Shown: positions 1-6,922 of the stretch, in pieces
Layout: the number at the start of each line of letters is the position of its first letter
How positions within the stretch are numbered: position 1 is the stretch's first letter
DNA from: Pyramidobacter sp.
GTDB lineage: Bacteria > Synergistota > Synergistia > Synergistales > Dethiosulfovibrionaceae
Direction of reading: 5' to 3'
DNA length: 7,584 nt
NCBI GenBank assembly: GCA_017940445.1
Contig: JAGAYQ010000422.1
Coordinates: 1-7,584, forward strand
Position numbers and translations under genes: made by a program
The notes under the pieces: model-generated
Databases searched by the model: none
Told to the model about the DNA's origin: nothing
Seen by the model: only the letters and a program-made list of their open reading frames with translations

Positions 1-1163
1 GCAGGGATATCCAGGCCTTTACCGAAGCCCATATCGTCAAAAATACTGCCGACGCCTTCGGAAACGACATCTCCCGGGGTGAGAGGCGTTTTATTGAACA
101 GATTGCTCGCTGCCATGCCGTCACCAGCATCGGCATTCACATCCTGATCTTCCTTGAAGCCGGTCGCGATGAGCGTGAAGCGCACTGTGTCGCCCAGCGA
201 CGGATCGACGTCCTGGCCCCAGATGATGCGAGCGTCCTTGCGCGCTGAAGCAGCGATCAGCTTCGCGGCTTCGTTGACTTCGAGGATCGGGATGTCTTCG
301 CCTGACTGGATCGTGTAAAGCACCGACGAAGCGCCGTTCATGGGGCTGGACATCAGAGGTCCCGTCATGGCCGCACGCGCGGCAGCCATCACGCGGCCTT
401 CGGTCTTGCCGTCGGCTTTGGCCTCGCCCACGCCCATGATAGCCGTGCCGGAGTTCTGCATGACCGTGCGGATATCGGCAAAGTCGACGTTGATCTGCAT
501 GACCTTGCGGATCACGCCGCTCACGCCCGTCACCGCCTGGCGCAGCACTTCGTCGCTCATGGTGTAAGCGTCGCGCGTGCTGGTGGACTTGTCAGAAAGT
601 TCAATGATGCGGTCATTCTCGACGACGATCAGCGCGTCGACTTTTTCGCGCAGCCGCTGGATACCCTCCAGAGCTGCCTGGATGCGCTGCGGTCCTTCCC
701 AGCTGAACGGCTTGGTAACGATGCCGATGACCAGCGCGCCGATCTTTTCCTTGGCAACGCCCGCAACGACAGGCGCAGCGCCGGTGCCCGTGCCGCCGCC
801 CATGCCGGCCGTGATGAAGACCATATCAGCACCGGCAAGTTTGCTGGTCAGCTCTTCCTCCGACTCTTCTGCCGCTTTCTGACCGACTTCGGGGTTGGCG
901 CCCGCGCCGCGTCCCTTCGTCAGACTTTTGCCGAGGATGAGCCTTACAGGCGCCTCCGAGTGTTTAAGCGCCGCAACGTCGGTGTTCGCAGCGATAAAGT
1001 CGACATCGTCGGTGCCGCTGCGGATGATCGTGTTCAGCGCATTGCCGCCTGCTCCGCCCACGCCGACCACCTTAATGACTTCCGGGGGAACTTCAAAGCC
1101 ATTCAGGCCGTCGTTCAGATCCGGTTCTTCGCGCTTCATCGAGAAGACATCGTTGTCGTCCAT
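1..1163 (-). CDS. ftsZ: Cell division protein FtsZ, 3' end cut by window edge
   Basis: FtsZ is the tubulin-like GTPase that polymerises at midcell into the Z-ring and recruits the divisome. The frame is open from an ATG at 1163 to the window edge, giving 387 residues. Visible motifs are the N-terminal nucleotide-binding loop GGAGGN (residues 36-41), the tubulin signature GGGTGTG (122-128), the ribose/base region around VENDR (181-185) and the T7 catalytic loop N225-x-D-x-x-D230. The GTPase and C-terminal domains end near residue 336, followed by a short linker of about 45 residues. The last visible residues, GLDIP, match the start of the conserved C-terminal peptide that binds FtsA (E. coli LDIPAFLR), so probably only about 10 residues are missing. 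The start is supported by a near-perfect Shine-Dalgarno site 9 bases upstream and lies 14 bases after ftsA. Odd points: Glu182 stands where IPNDR-type sequences have Pro, and the segment before the T7 loop reads VMQIN rather than the usual PGLIN. Confidence 0.97.
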   Translation of the reverse strand, partial: MDDNDVFSMKREEPDLNDGLNGFEVPPEVIKVVGVGGAGGNALNTIIRSGTDDVDFIAANTDVAALKHSEAPVRLILGKSLTKGRGAGANPEVGQKAAEESEEELTSKLAGADMVFITAGMGGGTGTGAAPVVAGVAKEKIGALVIGIVTKPFSWEGPQRIQAALEGIQRLREKVDALIVVENDRIIELSDKSTSTRDAYTMSDEVLRQAVTGVSGVIRKVMQINVDFADIRTVMQNSGTAIMGVGEAKADGKTEGRVMAAARAAMTGPLMSSPMNGASSVLYTIQSGEDIPILEVNEAAKLIAASARKDARIIWGQDVDPSLGDTVRFTLIATGFKEDQDVNADAGDGMAASNLFNKTPLTPGDVVSEGVGSIFDDMGFGKGLDIP

Positions 1164-1170
1164 AAAACCG

Positions 1171-1180
1171 ATCCTCCTTA
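1171..1180 (-). promoter_or_regulatory. Shine-Dalgarno site of ftsZ overlapping the ftsA stop
   Basis: Read on the minus strand, TAAGGAGGAT contains the ftsA stop codon TAA fused to a full GGAGG core at 1173-1177, nine bases before the ftsZ ATG. It is the best ribosome binding site in the window. This fits the high FtsZ dose that cells need relative to FtsA, and allows coupling of ftsZ translation to ribosomes finishing ftsA. Confidence 0.85.
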
Positions 1181-2479
1181 GAATAGTTCTTTCATAACGT
1201 CTTTGCCCCAACGTAAAAGGGTCTTAACTTTTGAATCAGATTTCCGCACGGGCTTTTTTATCCCCTCATCCTTGGATACATCGAACTTGAACACGGTCAT
1301 CGGCGGCTCTACATACGCAAAGGGGTTTTTGCGCCGCTCCGTCAGATAGACGATGATCCCGGCTGCCGCGCAGTACCGGCAGTCGTTCCGTCCTTCGGGC
1401 ATTTCGCTGCCAAGCACCGGCGTACCGATGCGGATATCGCGCTTCAGATGCGACTCAGCGAGCGCCTTGATGCCGGGCGTCAGCATCACACCGCCGTTCA
1501 TGACGATCTCGGTAGAGATGCCTTTGTTTTCAAGCGCCTCGATCCCGGGCGCGATGTTGTCGGCAAACAGCTGTTCGAGCCGGGCCGCGGCGATGTCGGC
1601 CGCTTCTGCCTTGTCGATCTCCTGCTTATGCCCGCGGATATCGAGGGTGATAATGCCGCTTGGCGTTTCGTCCGGTGCGGCGCTGAGCTCCTTTTTCATC
1701 TTTTCGGCATAGGTAATGGGGATCTTAAGGAGAAGAGAGATGTCGTTGGAAACGTGGTCGCCGCCCACGGCAAGTTCGCTGGCGTGCATCAGGCGGCCTT
1801 CATAGAAGACGGTGAAGCTCGTCGTTCCTCCGCCGATCGAGATCAGCGAAGCGCCGATCGCCCGTTCGTCCGGCGAGAGCGCCCCCAGAGCCTCAGCCAG
1901 GGGCTTGAGGATCAGCCCGGTCACTTTGACGCCGGCCTTGCGCACACAGTTGACCACGTTCTGTCCGATCGTGACGGGAACGGTGATCGCCGTCAGCTCG
2001 ACTTCGAGCTTCATCCCCGTCATGTCGAGAGGACTGTCGATGCCGCCAATGTCATCGATCGCGTACTTGATCGGGAGCGTGTGGATCACGGCCCAGTTCG
2101 GCTCCAGCTTGATGTTGCTCAATGCTGTCTCGATCACGCGCTCAAGGTCTTCGCGGGTGATCTGCCGGGCCGCTCTGCCCAGTGAGATCATTCCTTTGAC
2201 GTGGTAGCAGCGCGCTTCAGGACAGCTGTAGGCGACGACCGCCCTGCTGATCTTGATGCCGCTGAGCATCGATTCCGCGTCGGCAATGGCATCGGAGACA
2301 GAGCTGATCGCCTGCTCCAGGTTGACGATCTTGCCCTTCAGCATTCCGCGGGAAGGAGCCTGTCCTATGCCGATGATCTGAGCCTCTCCGGGGTTGTCCT
2401 CCGCCAGCTCAGCCACGGTGACCGTGATCTTACTCGTGCCCAGATCGAGTCCGACAAGGATGTCAGAATCTCTGCCCAT
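1178..2479 (-). CDS. ftsA: Cell division protein FtsA (actin-like membrane tether)
   Basis: FtsA is an actin/Hsp70-fold ATP-binding protein that anchors FtsZ filaments to the membrane and links the ring to later divisome proteins. The protein is 433 residues, close to the family norm. Visible are the phosphate-1 loop GLDLGTSK (10-17), the phosphate-2 loop at 214-221, an adenosine-site segment VMNGGVMLTPG in the C-terminal third, and a basic amphipathic C-terminal helix (LLRWGKDVMKELF) that should be the membrane-targeting sequence. The ATG at 2479 was chosen because GGAGAG lies 8 bases upstream and the protein then begins just before the first strand; the open frame extends 29 codons further into ftsQ, but that extension is basic, low-complexity and unlike FtsA. 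Oddity: the phosphate-2 loop reads SIGGGTTS, where most FtsA proteins have DIGGGTTD; both Asp are replaced by Ser. It sits 22 bases after ftsQ and 14 before ftsZ. Confidence 0.96.
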   Translation of the reverse strand: MGRDSDILVGLDLGTSKITVTVAELAEDNPGEAQIIGIGQAPSRGMLKGKIVNLEQAISSVSDAIADAESMLSGIKISRAVVAYSCPEARCYHVKGMISLGRAARQITREDLERVIETALSNIKLEPNWAVIHTLPIKYAIDDIGGIDSPLDMTGMKLEVELTAITVPVTIGQNVVNCVRKAGVKVTGLILKPLAEALGALSPDERAIGASLISIGGGTTSFTVFYEGRLMHASELAVGGDHVSNDISLLLKIPITYAEKMKKELSAAPDETPSGIITLDIRGHKQEIDKAEAADIAAARLEQLFADNIAPGIEALENKGISTEIVMNGGVMLTPGIKALAESHLKRDIRIGTPVLGSEMPEGRNDCRYCAAAGIIVYLTERRKNPFAYVEPPMTVFKFDVSKDEGIKKPVRKSDSKVKTLLRWGKDVMKELF

Positions 2480-2501
2480 TCGTATCTCTCCTTTTATCCT
2501 G

Positions 2502-3281
2502 TTATCCGGCCTGAGGACTCTCCGCTTCGGGTTCGTTCTCGCGGCGGATGATGATCTTGTCTGCATAGGTCGCGTCGATCGCGATGTTCTGATCAGGCTT
2601 CTCGCCGGCTAATTGTCTCACAACTATAAGACTTTTTTCAAGTCCCGACACAAGCCCGGTAAAAGAAAAACGCCCTTTTCCCTGCGCTGGGACAAAAACG
2701 CAGGTAACGATGTCTTCGCCGCCGCGGCGGGCCAGTTCCAGATCATGCATCTTCACGCCCTGAAGCGAATACAGCGCCGTCCACAGATCGGAAAGCCACG
2801 CATACGGGACTTTCAGCCGCGAAGATGCGTCCAGCTCCGAATCAGCCATCAGGGGGAACGTACTTCCGACGTTCAGCACGGGCAGATCAGGGATCTCAAC
2901 GCTCAGTGCCCGTGTCCACAGATCGCTCCTCCAGGCTGTGCCGTCCTTGCCTGTCAGGTATTCGGTGTGATGCCAGATCAGTTTCATCGCCGGCTCAAAG
3001 GGGACAGCCTTCAGATGCAGGATGCCCTGCGCCGCTTTCCACTCGGCAGCGATCGTCAGCGGATAATTCCGCTCAAGCTCTTTGAGGTCATTCTTCGCCA
3101 GCAGCCAGGCAGGATGGAACGCGAGGAAGGAATCACTCCAGTTGCGCAGCGCCAGCTCCGTTTCCGCAGAAAAGTCTTCCAGCTGCAGGAGCTTCAGATG
3201 GAATGGCTGAAACTGCTCGTACAGGCAGAGACAGGAACCAGCCAGAAACGCTAGAAAATACAGCCGCCAACTCCCCTGCAC
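2502..3281 (-). CDS. ftsQ: Divergent FtsQ/DivIB-like division protein
   Basis: FtsQ is a bitopic membrane protein that scaffolds the divisome outside the cytoplasmic membrane with FtsB and FtsL. This 259-residue protein has a short N-terminus, one membrane segment (about residues 4-21, RLYFLAFLAGSCLCLY), then a region compatible with a POTRA domain: a WLLAKNDLKELERNYP helix followed by strands AAEWKAAQGILHLKAV and a YLTGKDGTAW turn, resembling the family's 'P.v..a.v....p..l.i.v' and 'lvd..G' pattern. It ends with IDATYADKIIIRR, like the last strand (D.RY...i.v) of the FtsQ beta domain. Similarity is weak, so the name rests on topology, length, these short patterns and the position between murC and ftsA. 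I prefer the GTG at 3281, with AAGGGG 8 bases upstream; an in-frame GTG at 3290 would overlap that site. The C-terminal tail is acidic. Confidence 0.78.
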   Translation of the reverse strand: MQGSWRLYFLAFLAGSCLCLYEQFQPFHLKLLQLEDFSAETELALRNWSDSFLAFHPAWLLAKNDLKELERNYPLTIAAEWKAAQGILHLKAVPFEPAMKLIWHHTEYLTGKDGTAWRSDLWTRALSVEIPDLPVLNVGSTFPLMADSELDASSRLKVPYAWLSDLWTALYSLQGVKMHDLELARRGGEDIVTCVFVPAQGKGRFSFTGLVSGLEKSLIVVRQLAGEKPDQNIAIDATYADKIIIRRENEPEAESPQAG

Positions 3282-3289
3282 TGAAAACA

Positions 3290-3297
3290 CCCCTTCT
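3290..3297 (-). promoter_or_regulatory. Ribosome binding site deciding the ftsQ start
   Basis: The minus strand reads AGAAGGGG, ending 8 bases before the GTG at 3281. The alternative in-frame GTG at 3290 would begin within this site and has no other Shine-Dalgarno sequence upstream, so the downstream GTG is favoured. Confidence 0.6.
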
Positions 3298-3310
3298 GAC
3301 GGAAAATAAG

Positions 3311-4741
3311 TTACAGCGCCGACGTGGGACGCCTGTTCAGCTCCTGGACAAGCATGTCGCCGACGACGCAGACATCGCCCGCGCCCTCGGTCAGGATGAG
3401 ATCGTCGGGACGCACGAGCGAAAGCACCTGCTCAACCGCGTCGACCTTGTTCGGAACGGGATGGCACTGTCCGCCCAGCTTGCCGACTTCGGCACTGATC
3501 AAATCTGACGACACGCCGGGGATCGGTTTTTCGTCCGCCGCGTAGATCGGCAGGAGCACAGCCTGCTCAACGCTCGACAGCACGCGCGCAAAGCGGTCGA
3601 ACAGCGCCTGTGTGCGCGTGTAGCGGTGCGGCTGGAAAACCAGCAGGATGCGCCGGTCTGGGTACATCGTGCGCACAGCGTTCAGCGTTGCTTCCATCTC
3701 TCTGGGATGATGGCCGTAATCGTCGTAGACGAGGATGTTTTCCGGGCACATCGCGCGCAGCTGAAGGCGGCGCTTGGCACCGTGGAACATGCGCATGGCC
3801 TTCTGGATGATGGGGAACGGCACGCCCAGCTCGCAGGCGACGCCGCAGGCAGCAAGCGAATCGATGACGTTGTGCTCGCCGGAAACGACCAGCTCGACCA
3901 TCCCCAATTTTCGGCCCTTGGCGTACAGCGTGTAGCACAGACCGCCGCCGCAGTGGAACTGAACATCGGCAGCGTAGTAATCAAAGGAAGGATCGCGGCC
4001 GAACAGAGCCACGCGCTCTTTCATCTCCTGAGGAAGCTGCGCAAGGACGCGCTTCACTCCGGAATCATCGCCGCAGACGAACATCCGCCCGCCGTCCTTG
4101 GTGTTGTGAAGGAACCGCGCAAACGCGTCGATGACCGACTGGAGGCTGGGGTAATGGTTGACGTGATCCCAGTCGACGTTGGTCACCACGGAATAATACG
4201 GATGGAAAAATTCAAACGAGCCGTCGCTTTCGTCCAGCTCAGCGACCATGTACTCGCCCGTGCCGATCTTGGCGTTGCAGCCGATGTCGCACAGTTCGCC
4301 GCCCACCGCGATCGTAGGATGCATCTCCGCCTGTTCAAGGATGTAGCTGATCATCGAGGTCGTCGTCGTCTTGCCGTGAGTCCCCGCCACGCCGATGCCA
4401 GTCCGGGAATCGAAAAGGAGGCTGAGCAGTTCGGCGCGCTGCAGCACGGGGATGCCGCGCCGGCGGGCTTCGCACAGCTCGGCATTGTCAGCCGGGATCG
4501 CGCTGCTGTACGCCATCAGATCGACCTTGCAGTCGTCGAGATGACACACATCGTGCCCGTACAGCACCTTGACGCCGGCGCGTTCGATCTTCTCGGCATA
4601 CGTATTGCGGCCCATGTCGCAGCCGCTCACGTTGAAGCCGAGCTCGTGGAACAGCAGAGCGAGCCCGCTCATGCCGGCTCCTCCGACGCCCATCAGATGG
4701 ATATTGCGCACTTTATTGAGATCGACCTTTTGATGATCCAC
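3311..4741 (-). CDS. murC: UDP-N-acetylmuramate--L-alanine ligase MurC
   Basis: MurC is the cytoplasmic ATP-dependent ligase that adds the first amino acid, normally L-Ala, to UDP-MurNAc. The 476-residue protein has the three Mur ligase domains: an N-terminal Rossmann-like UDP-binding domain with GVGGAGMSG (18-26), a central ATPase domain with the P-loop GTHGKTTTTS (120-129), DESDGSF (170-176) and NVDWDHVNHY (188-197), and a C-terminal domain with DDYGHHP (340-346), FQPHRYTRT (369-377) and LTEGAGDV. The DDYGHHP and GAGD motifs separate MurC from MurD, MurE and MurF. The start is GTG at 4741, preceded by AAGGGG at the end of murG; an upstream in-frame GTG at 4774 would overlap murG by 19 bases and lacks a ribosome binding site. 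In the GEHNVIDSLAA motif, Asp stands where Asn is usual. It lies 14 bases after murG and is followed directly by ftsQ, with no murB or ddl. Confidence 0.96.
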   Translation of the reverse strand: MDHQKVDLNKVRNIHLMGVGGAGMSGLALLFHELGFNVSGCDMGRNTYAEKIERAGVKVLYGHDVCHLDDCKVDLMAYSSAIPADNAELCEARRRGIPVLQRAELLSLLFDSRTGIGVAGTHGKTTTTSMISYILEQAEMHPTIAVGGELCDIGCNAKIGTGEYMVAELDESDGSFEFFHPYYSVVTNVDWDHVNHYPSLQSVIDAFARFLHNTKDGGRMFVCGDDSGVKRVLAQLPQEMKERVALFGRDPSFDYYAADVQFHCGGGLCYTLYAKGRKLGMVELVVSGEHNVIDSLAACGVACELGVPFPIIQKAMRMFHGAKRRLQLRAMCPENILVYDDYGHHPREMEATLNAVRTMYPDRRILLVFQPHRYTRTQALFDRFARVLSSVEQAVLLPIYAADEKPIPGVSSDLISAEVGKLGGQCHPVPNKVDAVEQVLSLVRPDDLILTEGAGDVCVVGDMLVQELNRRPTSAL

Positions 4742-4748
4742 TTGGGAT

Positions 4749-4758
4749 TCCCCTTTCA
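4749..4758 (-). promoter_or_regulatory. Ribosome binding site of murC overlapping the murG stop
   Basis: The minus strand reads TGAAAGGGGA, in which TGA is the murG stop and AAGGGGA is the Shine-Dalgarno sequence. The GGGG core ends 8 bases before the GTG at 4741. It supports that start over the upstream GTG at 4774 and suggests coupled translation. Confidence 0.65.
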
Positions 4759-5793
4759 GGCGGTAAGACTGCACAAAACTTTATAGAGATTCGCAGAACC
4801 TGCGTTCATGTCACTGACAGAAGGACGGCGGACCGGCAGCGTCTTCAGCGCTTCTCCGAAAGCTTCGGTCGAAGCGTCTTCGTTCAGCAGCGGCGAGCCG
4901 GTGAGCTGGGAAAACACGTGAGCGTTGCTCATCTGATGATTGTCCGCCGAAGCGGCCCAGGGCACGACGATCGAAGGCACGCCAAGCGCGGCAAGTTCCG
5001 CAAGCGTTGAAGCGCCCGCCCGGCACACGACCGCGTCGGCCGCGGAATAGACCAGGTTCATGTCCCAGCACGCTTCATGAGTCAGAGCAGCGGGAAAAGG
5101 TCTCTGTTCGGGCGTGATCCCCATGCACAAAATTCTGCAACCTGATGATTTTACCATATCTTGAGAATTTTGAAGCATGTTTTTCATGCCTCCGCTGCCT
5201 AAAGAACCACCTAAAATGATGATAAGTTTCTCCCCGGAATCCAGCGAAGCGCCGATAAGCTTTTTCTGCGCTTCTGCCCGATCGGTCAGGGCCAGCGGAC
5301 GAAGGGGCATCCCGACCGTGGTCCGCTGCTTTCGGTCAAGTCCCCTGCATTCGTCCCAGGCACAGGCAACCGGTGTTTTCAGCTTCGCCGCCAGGCGCGT
5401 CACCTTGCCGGCGACCGTGTTCTGCTCGTGCATCAGCACCGGGATGCCCAGCGATCGTGCCGCGAGGAGGACCGGCATCGACAGGTATCCGCCAAAGAGC
5501 ACGCAGCAGTCGATCCTGTTCTTTTTAAGCACGGAACGGCTCTCGAAAAACGAGGCCGAAAGCTGCTTCCACCGTTTCAGCGACCTCAGGCCGGAGACGC
5601 CCAGCGGAGAGCCCTCGAGCGAAAGCCGCTCCGGCTGCACGCCGTGCGCTTCACAGATCTGCTTTTCCAACGGACGGCTGCCCGTCAGCCAGCAGACCGA
5701 TTCTCCCGCCTCGCTCAGCCAGCGGCCGAATGCGATCGCCGGGATAAGATGGCCGCCTGTGCCTCCGGCTGCCAGCAGGATCCTGCGCGTCAT
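4756..5793 (-). CDS. murG: UDP-GlcNAc:lipid I N-acetylglucosaminyltransferase MurG
   Basis: MurG transfers GlcNAc from UDP-GlcNAc to lipid I at the inner face of the cytoplasmic membrane, producing lipid II. The 345-residue GT28-family protein shows both Rossmann domains: the N-terminal glycine loop GGTGGH (10-15) with FGGYLSMP (100-107) and MHEQN (121-125), and the C-terminal donor-binding domain with GGSLGS (195-200), RAGASTLAELAALGVPS (258-274) and ADNHQ (283-287). Glu266 matches the conserved Glu that contacts the donor ribose, and Gln287 the conserved Gln that contacts the sugar. The ATG at 5793 has AGGAGG 7 bases upstream; another ATG at 5800 is out of frame. Odd points: the normally conserved GNPVR motif reads GMPLR (Met162), the segment after GGSLGS is some 8 residues shorter than in E. 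coli and lacks the HQSG-type motif, and bases 5121-5230 are AT-rich. It follows ftsW by 19 bases. Confidence 0.96.
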   Translation of the reverse strand: MTRRILLAAGGTGGHLIPAIAFGRWLSEAGESVCWLTGSRPLEKQICEAHGVQPERLSLEGSPLGVSGLRSLKRWKQLSASFFESRSVLKKNRIDCCVLFGGYLSMPVLLAARSLGIPVLMHEQNTVAGKVTRLAAKLKTPVACAWDECRGLDRKQRTTVGMPLRPLALTDRAEAQKKLIGASLDSGEKLIIILGGSLGSGGMKNMLQNSQDMVKSSGCRILCMGITPEQRPFPAALTHEACWDMNLVYSAADAVVCRAGASTLAELAALGVPSIVVPWAASADNHQMSNAHVFSQLTGSPLLNEDASTEAFGEALKTLPVRRPSVSDMNAGSANLYKVLCSLTA

Positions 5794-5812
5794 CCTCCAT
5801 CCTCCTCGCTCT

Positions 5813-6922
5813 CTACTCTTCTTCGTGAGGTTCCCTGATCAGTCTGACCAGAAAACCGATCCTAGCCCACATGAACACCAGCGACGTGCCTCCGTAACTG
5901 ATAAAGGGAAGAGGCATTCCCGTCAGAGGGATGATCTTCATGACGCCGCCGAGATTGATGAAAAACGGCAGCAGCACGGCAACACAGCATCCCCAGATGG
6001 CAATGCGCCGTTCCGGCATCGCTCGTTTGTACGCCGAATACACAAACAGCGTCCAGAACAGGAACAGCATGAAGACGCTGAACGTGCCGATAAAGCCGAA
6101 CTGTTCGCCGAGAGCCGGAAAGATGAAGTCATTGTGGACTTCCGGCAAAAACTGCTGTCCGCGCCCCAGTCCGATGCCCCAGACGCGTCCGTTGGCAAAC
6201 GCGATCAGGCCCTGGATCACCTGATATCCCGAACCGAGCGGATCGGTCCAGGGATCGAGCCATGTCGTGATGCGCTCGGCGCGGTAGCCGTAGTTGGCCA
6301 GATACCACAGCCCAGGCGACACCGCAGCGGCACCGATGATCGGCAAAAGAAAACCGTACCGCTCGACAAACAGCGCTCCGACGATGCCGCCAAGCAGCAG
6401 CAGTCCGCCGAAATCCGGCTGTTTCATGATCACCAGCGCAAACGGCGCGAAGAGGAGCCCAGTGATGAAAACCGCTTTCCACATGCTCTCCACGCGGTTG
6501 TAGACTTTGGACAGATGGACCATCATGATCAGGCTGACGAGCTCCAGCGGCTGAAAGTTCACCGGTCCCAGCCTGATCCAGCGGGACGCTCCTTTGACCG
6601 TCACGCGGAGCGGCGAAGCGACCGTCAGAGCCATCATTCCGAGCGTAAGGATGAGCAGCGGCAGACTGTACTTGTACCAGAACTTCAGCGGGATCTGGGT
6701 GACGACGATGAAACCGCCGAGAGCGATGACGAACCACACCGCCTGCTTCAGTCCCGGTGAAGAAAGCGTCCAGCCCGTCATCGATGCAATGACGACAACG
6801 CCGAAGGTCGAGAGGATCAGCGGCAGGATCCACAGTCCGAAGACGCTGCCGCTGTACTGTTCATACGTGTCAAAGCGGGCGACCGGTATTGAGTTAGGGT
6901 AACTTTCTGACGAGTTGTGCAA
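5813..6922 (-). CDS. ftsW: SEDS peptidoglycan glycosyltransferase FtsW
   Basis: FtsW is the septal lipid II polymerase of the SEDS family, an integral membrane protein working with a class b penicillin-binding protein. The 369-residue product has about ten hydrophobic segments, beginning with GLWILPLILSTFGVVVIA. Family motifs are ASRWIRLGPVNFQPLEL (up to residue 128), the loop WLDPWTDPLGSGYQ with Asp223 in the conserved LDP that holds the catalytic Asp, HNDFIFPALGEQFGFIG, and the C-terminal PLTGMPLPFISYGGTS. Assignment to FtsW rather than RodA rests on the dcw location. No ATG exists before the first membrane segment; I propose TTG at 6922, inside the end of murD (29-base overlap), because GGGGGG lies 6 bases upstream and the resulting N-terminus is about 27 residues. 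The frame continues further upstream over murD, but that part is an arginine-rich shadow. Odd: Ser130 sits where most relatives have Lys, three residues after QPLE. Confidence 0.93.
   Translation of the reverse strand: MHNSSESYPNSIPVARFDTYEQYSGSVFGLWILPLILSTFGVVVIASMTGWTLSSPGLKQAVWFVIALGGFIVVTQIPLKFWYKYSLPLLILTLGMMALTVASPLRVTVKGASRWIRLGPVNFQPLELVSLIMMVHLSKVYNRVESMWKAVFITGLLFAPFALVIMKQPDFGGLLLLGGIVGALFVERYGFLLPIIGAAAVSPGLWYLANYGYRAERITTWLDPWTDPLGSGYQVIQGLIAFANGRVWGIGLGRGQQFLPEVHNDFIFPALGEQFGFIGTFSVFMLFLFWTLFVYSAYKRAMPERRIAIWGCCVAVLLPFFINLGGVMKIIPLTGMPLPFISYGGTSLVFMWARIGFLVRLIREPHEEE

Noticed and set aside
1448..2185. Plus-strand open frame of 245 codons opposite ftsA
   Set aside because: Arg/Asp/Val-rich shadow of ftsA with no convincing ribosome site or domain pattern.
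2480..2566. 29-codon N-terminal extension of ftsA
   Set aside because: It overlaps the end of ftsQ, has no FtsA-like sequence, and the ATG at 2479 has a good ribosome site.
3626..4786. Plus-strand open frame of 386 codons opposite murC
   Set aside because: It mirrors murC codons, giving Ala/His/Val/Asp-rich text with no recognisable motif; murC on the minus strand accounts for the conservation.
5135..5165. Possible internal promoter in murG (TAAAAT on the minus strand)
   Set aside because: No acceptable -35 element lies at 16-18 bases spacing; the AT-rich patch alone is not enough to call a promoter.
5177..6760. Long plus-strand open frame (527 codons) opposite murG and ftsW
   Set aside because: It is antisense to two clear genes. 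Its translation is rich in Arg, Ser, Gln and His without domain patterns, as expected from the codon bias of high-GC genes read on the opposite strand.
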